Assembly (NCBI GenBank): GCA_009618505.1
Contig: WJOQ01000036.1
Coordinates: 1 to 5,980 of the forward strand
Origin: Clostridia bacterium
GTDB lineage: Bacteria > Aerophobota > Aerophobia > Aerophobales > AE-B3A
Reading direction: 5' to 3'
DNA: 5,980 nt
Shown: in pieces, positions 5,947-5,980 of the stretch
How positions within the stretch are numbered: the stretch's first letter is position 1
Layout: each line of letters opens with the position of its first letter
Made by a program: the position numbers and the translations under genes
The notes under the pieces: model-generated
What the model was told of the DNA's origin: nothing
Database searches by the model: none
What the model saw: the letters and a program-made list of their open reading frames with translations, nothing else

Positions 5947-5980
5947 GCAATATCTGAAGCAGCAGCGGGGAAGGTTGAGA
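5908..5980 (+). pseudogene. Continuation of the terminase in the shifted frame, cut by the window edge
   Basis: Reading from TAC 5909 the DNA is open for 24 codons to the window end and gives Y-W-D-H-K-N-R-M-P-W-Q-T-K-Q-Y-L-K-Q-Q-R-G-R-L-R. Joined to D-P-T-F-F-F this matches the general terminase pattern after the ATPase core, an aromatic-rich strand with Trp, then a Pro and a 'Y-L-x-x-Q-R-x-x-L' helix. The frame-0 tail (L-L-G-S-Q-E-S-Y-A-L-A-D, stop at 5944-5946) has no such character. The intact ancestral gene therefore probably had eight T. Whether the gene is dead, corrected by slippage, or miscalled in the read data cannot be decided here. The nuclease half would lie beyond the window. 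Confidence 0.75.

Noticed and set aside
1..5980. CRISPR array, tRNA or rRNA gene
   Set aside because: No spaced repeat set, cloverleaf-like tRNA pattern or rRNA-like stretch was seen anywhere in the window on reading.

Overview
The window reads as bacterial chromosome from an AT-rich organism. Genes have Shine-Dalgarno sites, GTG and probably TTG starts are used next to ATG, and five genes lie on one strand. The layout (a carbohydrate ABC transporter followed by a uroporphyrinogen-decarboxylase-fold protein) suits an anaerobic heterotroph, for example of Thermotogota, Atribacterota or Bacillota type. That is inference only: there is no rRNA or marker gene here to place the organism.

Region 1 (1-282) holds a conserved-looking 80-residue protein of unknown function. 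Region 2 (283-4865) is a probable operon: a secreted family-1 solute-binding protein (425-1699), two binding-protein-dependent permeases of the MalF/UgpA and MalG/UgpE types (1764-2690 and 2797-3633), and a URO-D/MtaA-superfamily protein (3693-4865). Together they look like a CUT1-type importer for a sugar or sugar-like compound plus one enzyme that may act on the imported substrate. No MalK-type ATPase lies in the window, so it must come from elsewhere. A 317-371 inverted repeat precedes the binding-protein gene. A strong hairpin (1702-1741) separates the binding protein from the permeases and probably sets their expression ratio. The URO-D-like protein has H-x-H where the corrinoid methyltransferases have H-x-C, and lacks their C-terminal Cys, so it is neither canonical HemE nor canonical MtaA/MtbA.

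Region 3 (about 4882-5980) differs in character. Base composition becomes visibly more GC-rich, three palindromes are packed into 42 bases (4965-5006), a start-less open frame runs from 4882 to a stop touching the next ATG, and a phage-type terminase large-subunit ATPase gene begins at 5146. The terminase reading frame breaks at a run of nine T (5899-5907). One base over, the protein continues in a convincing terminase-like way to the window edge. This region is best read as the edge of a prophage or an isolated phage-derived remnant beside a metabolic operon.
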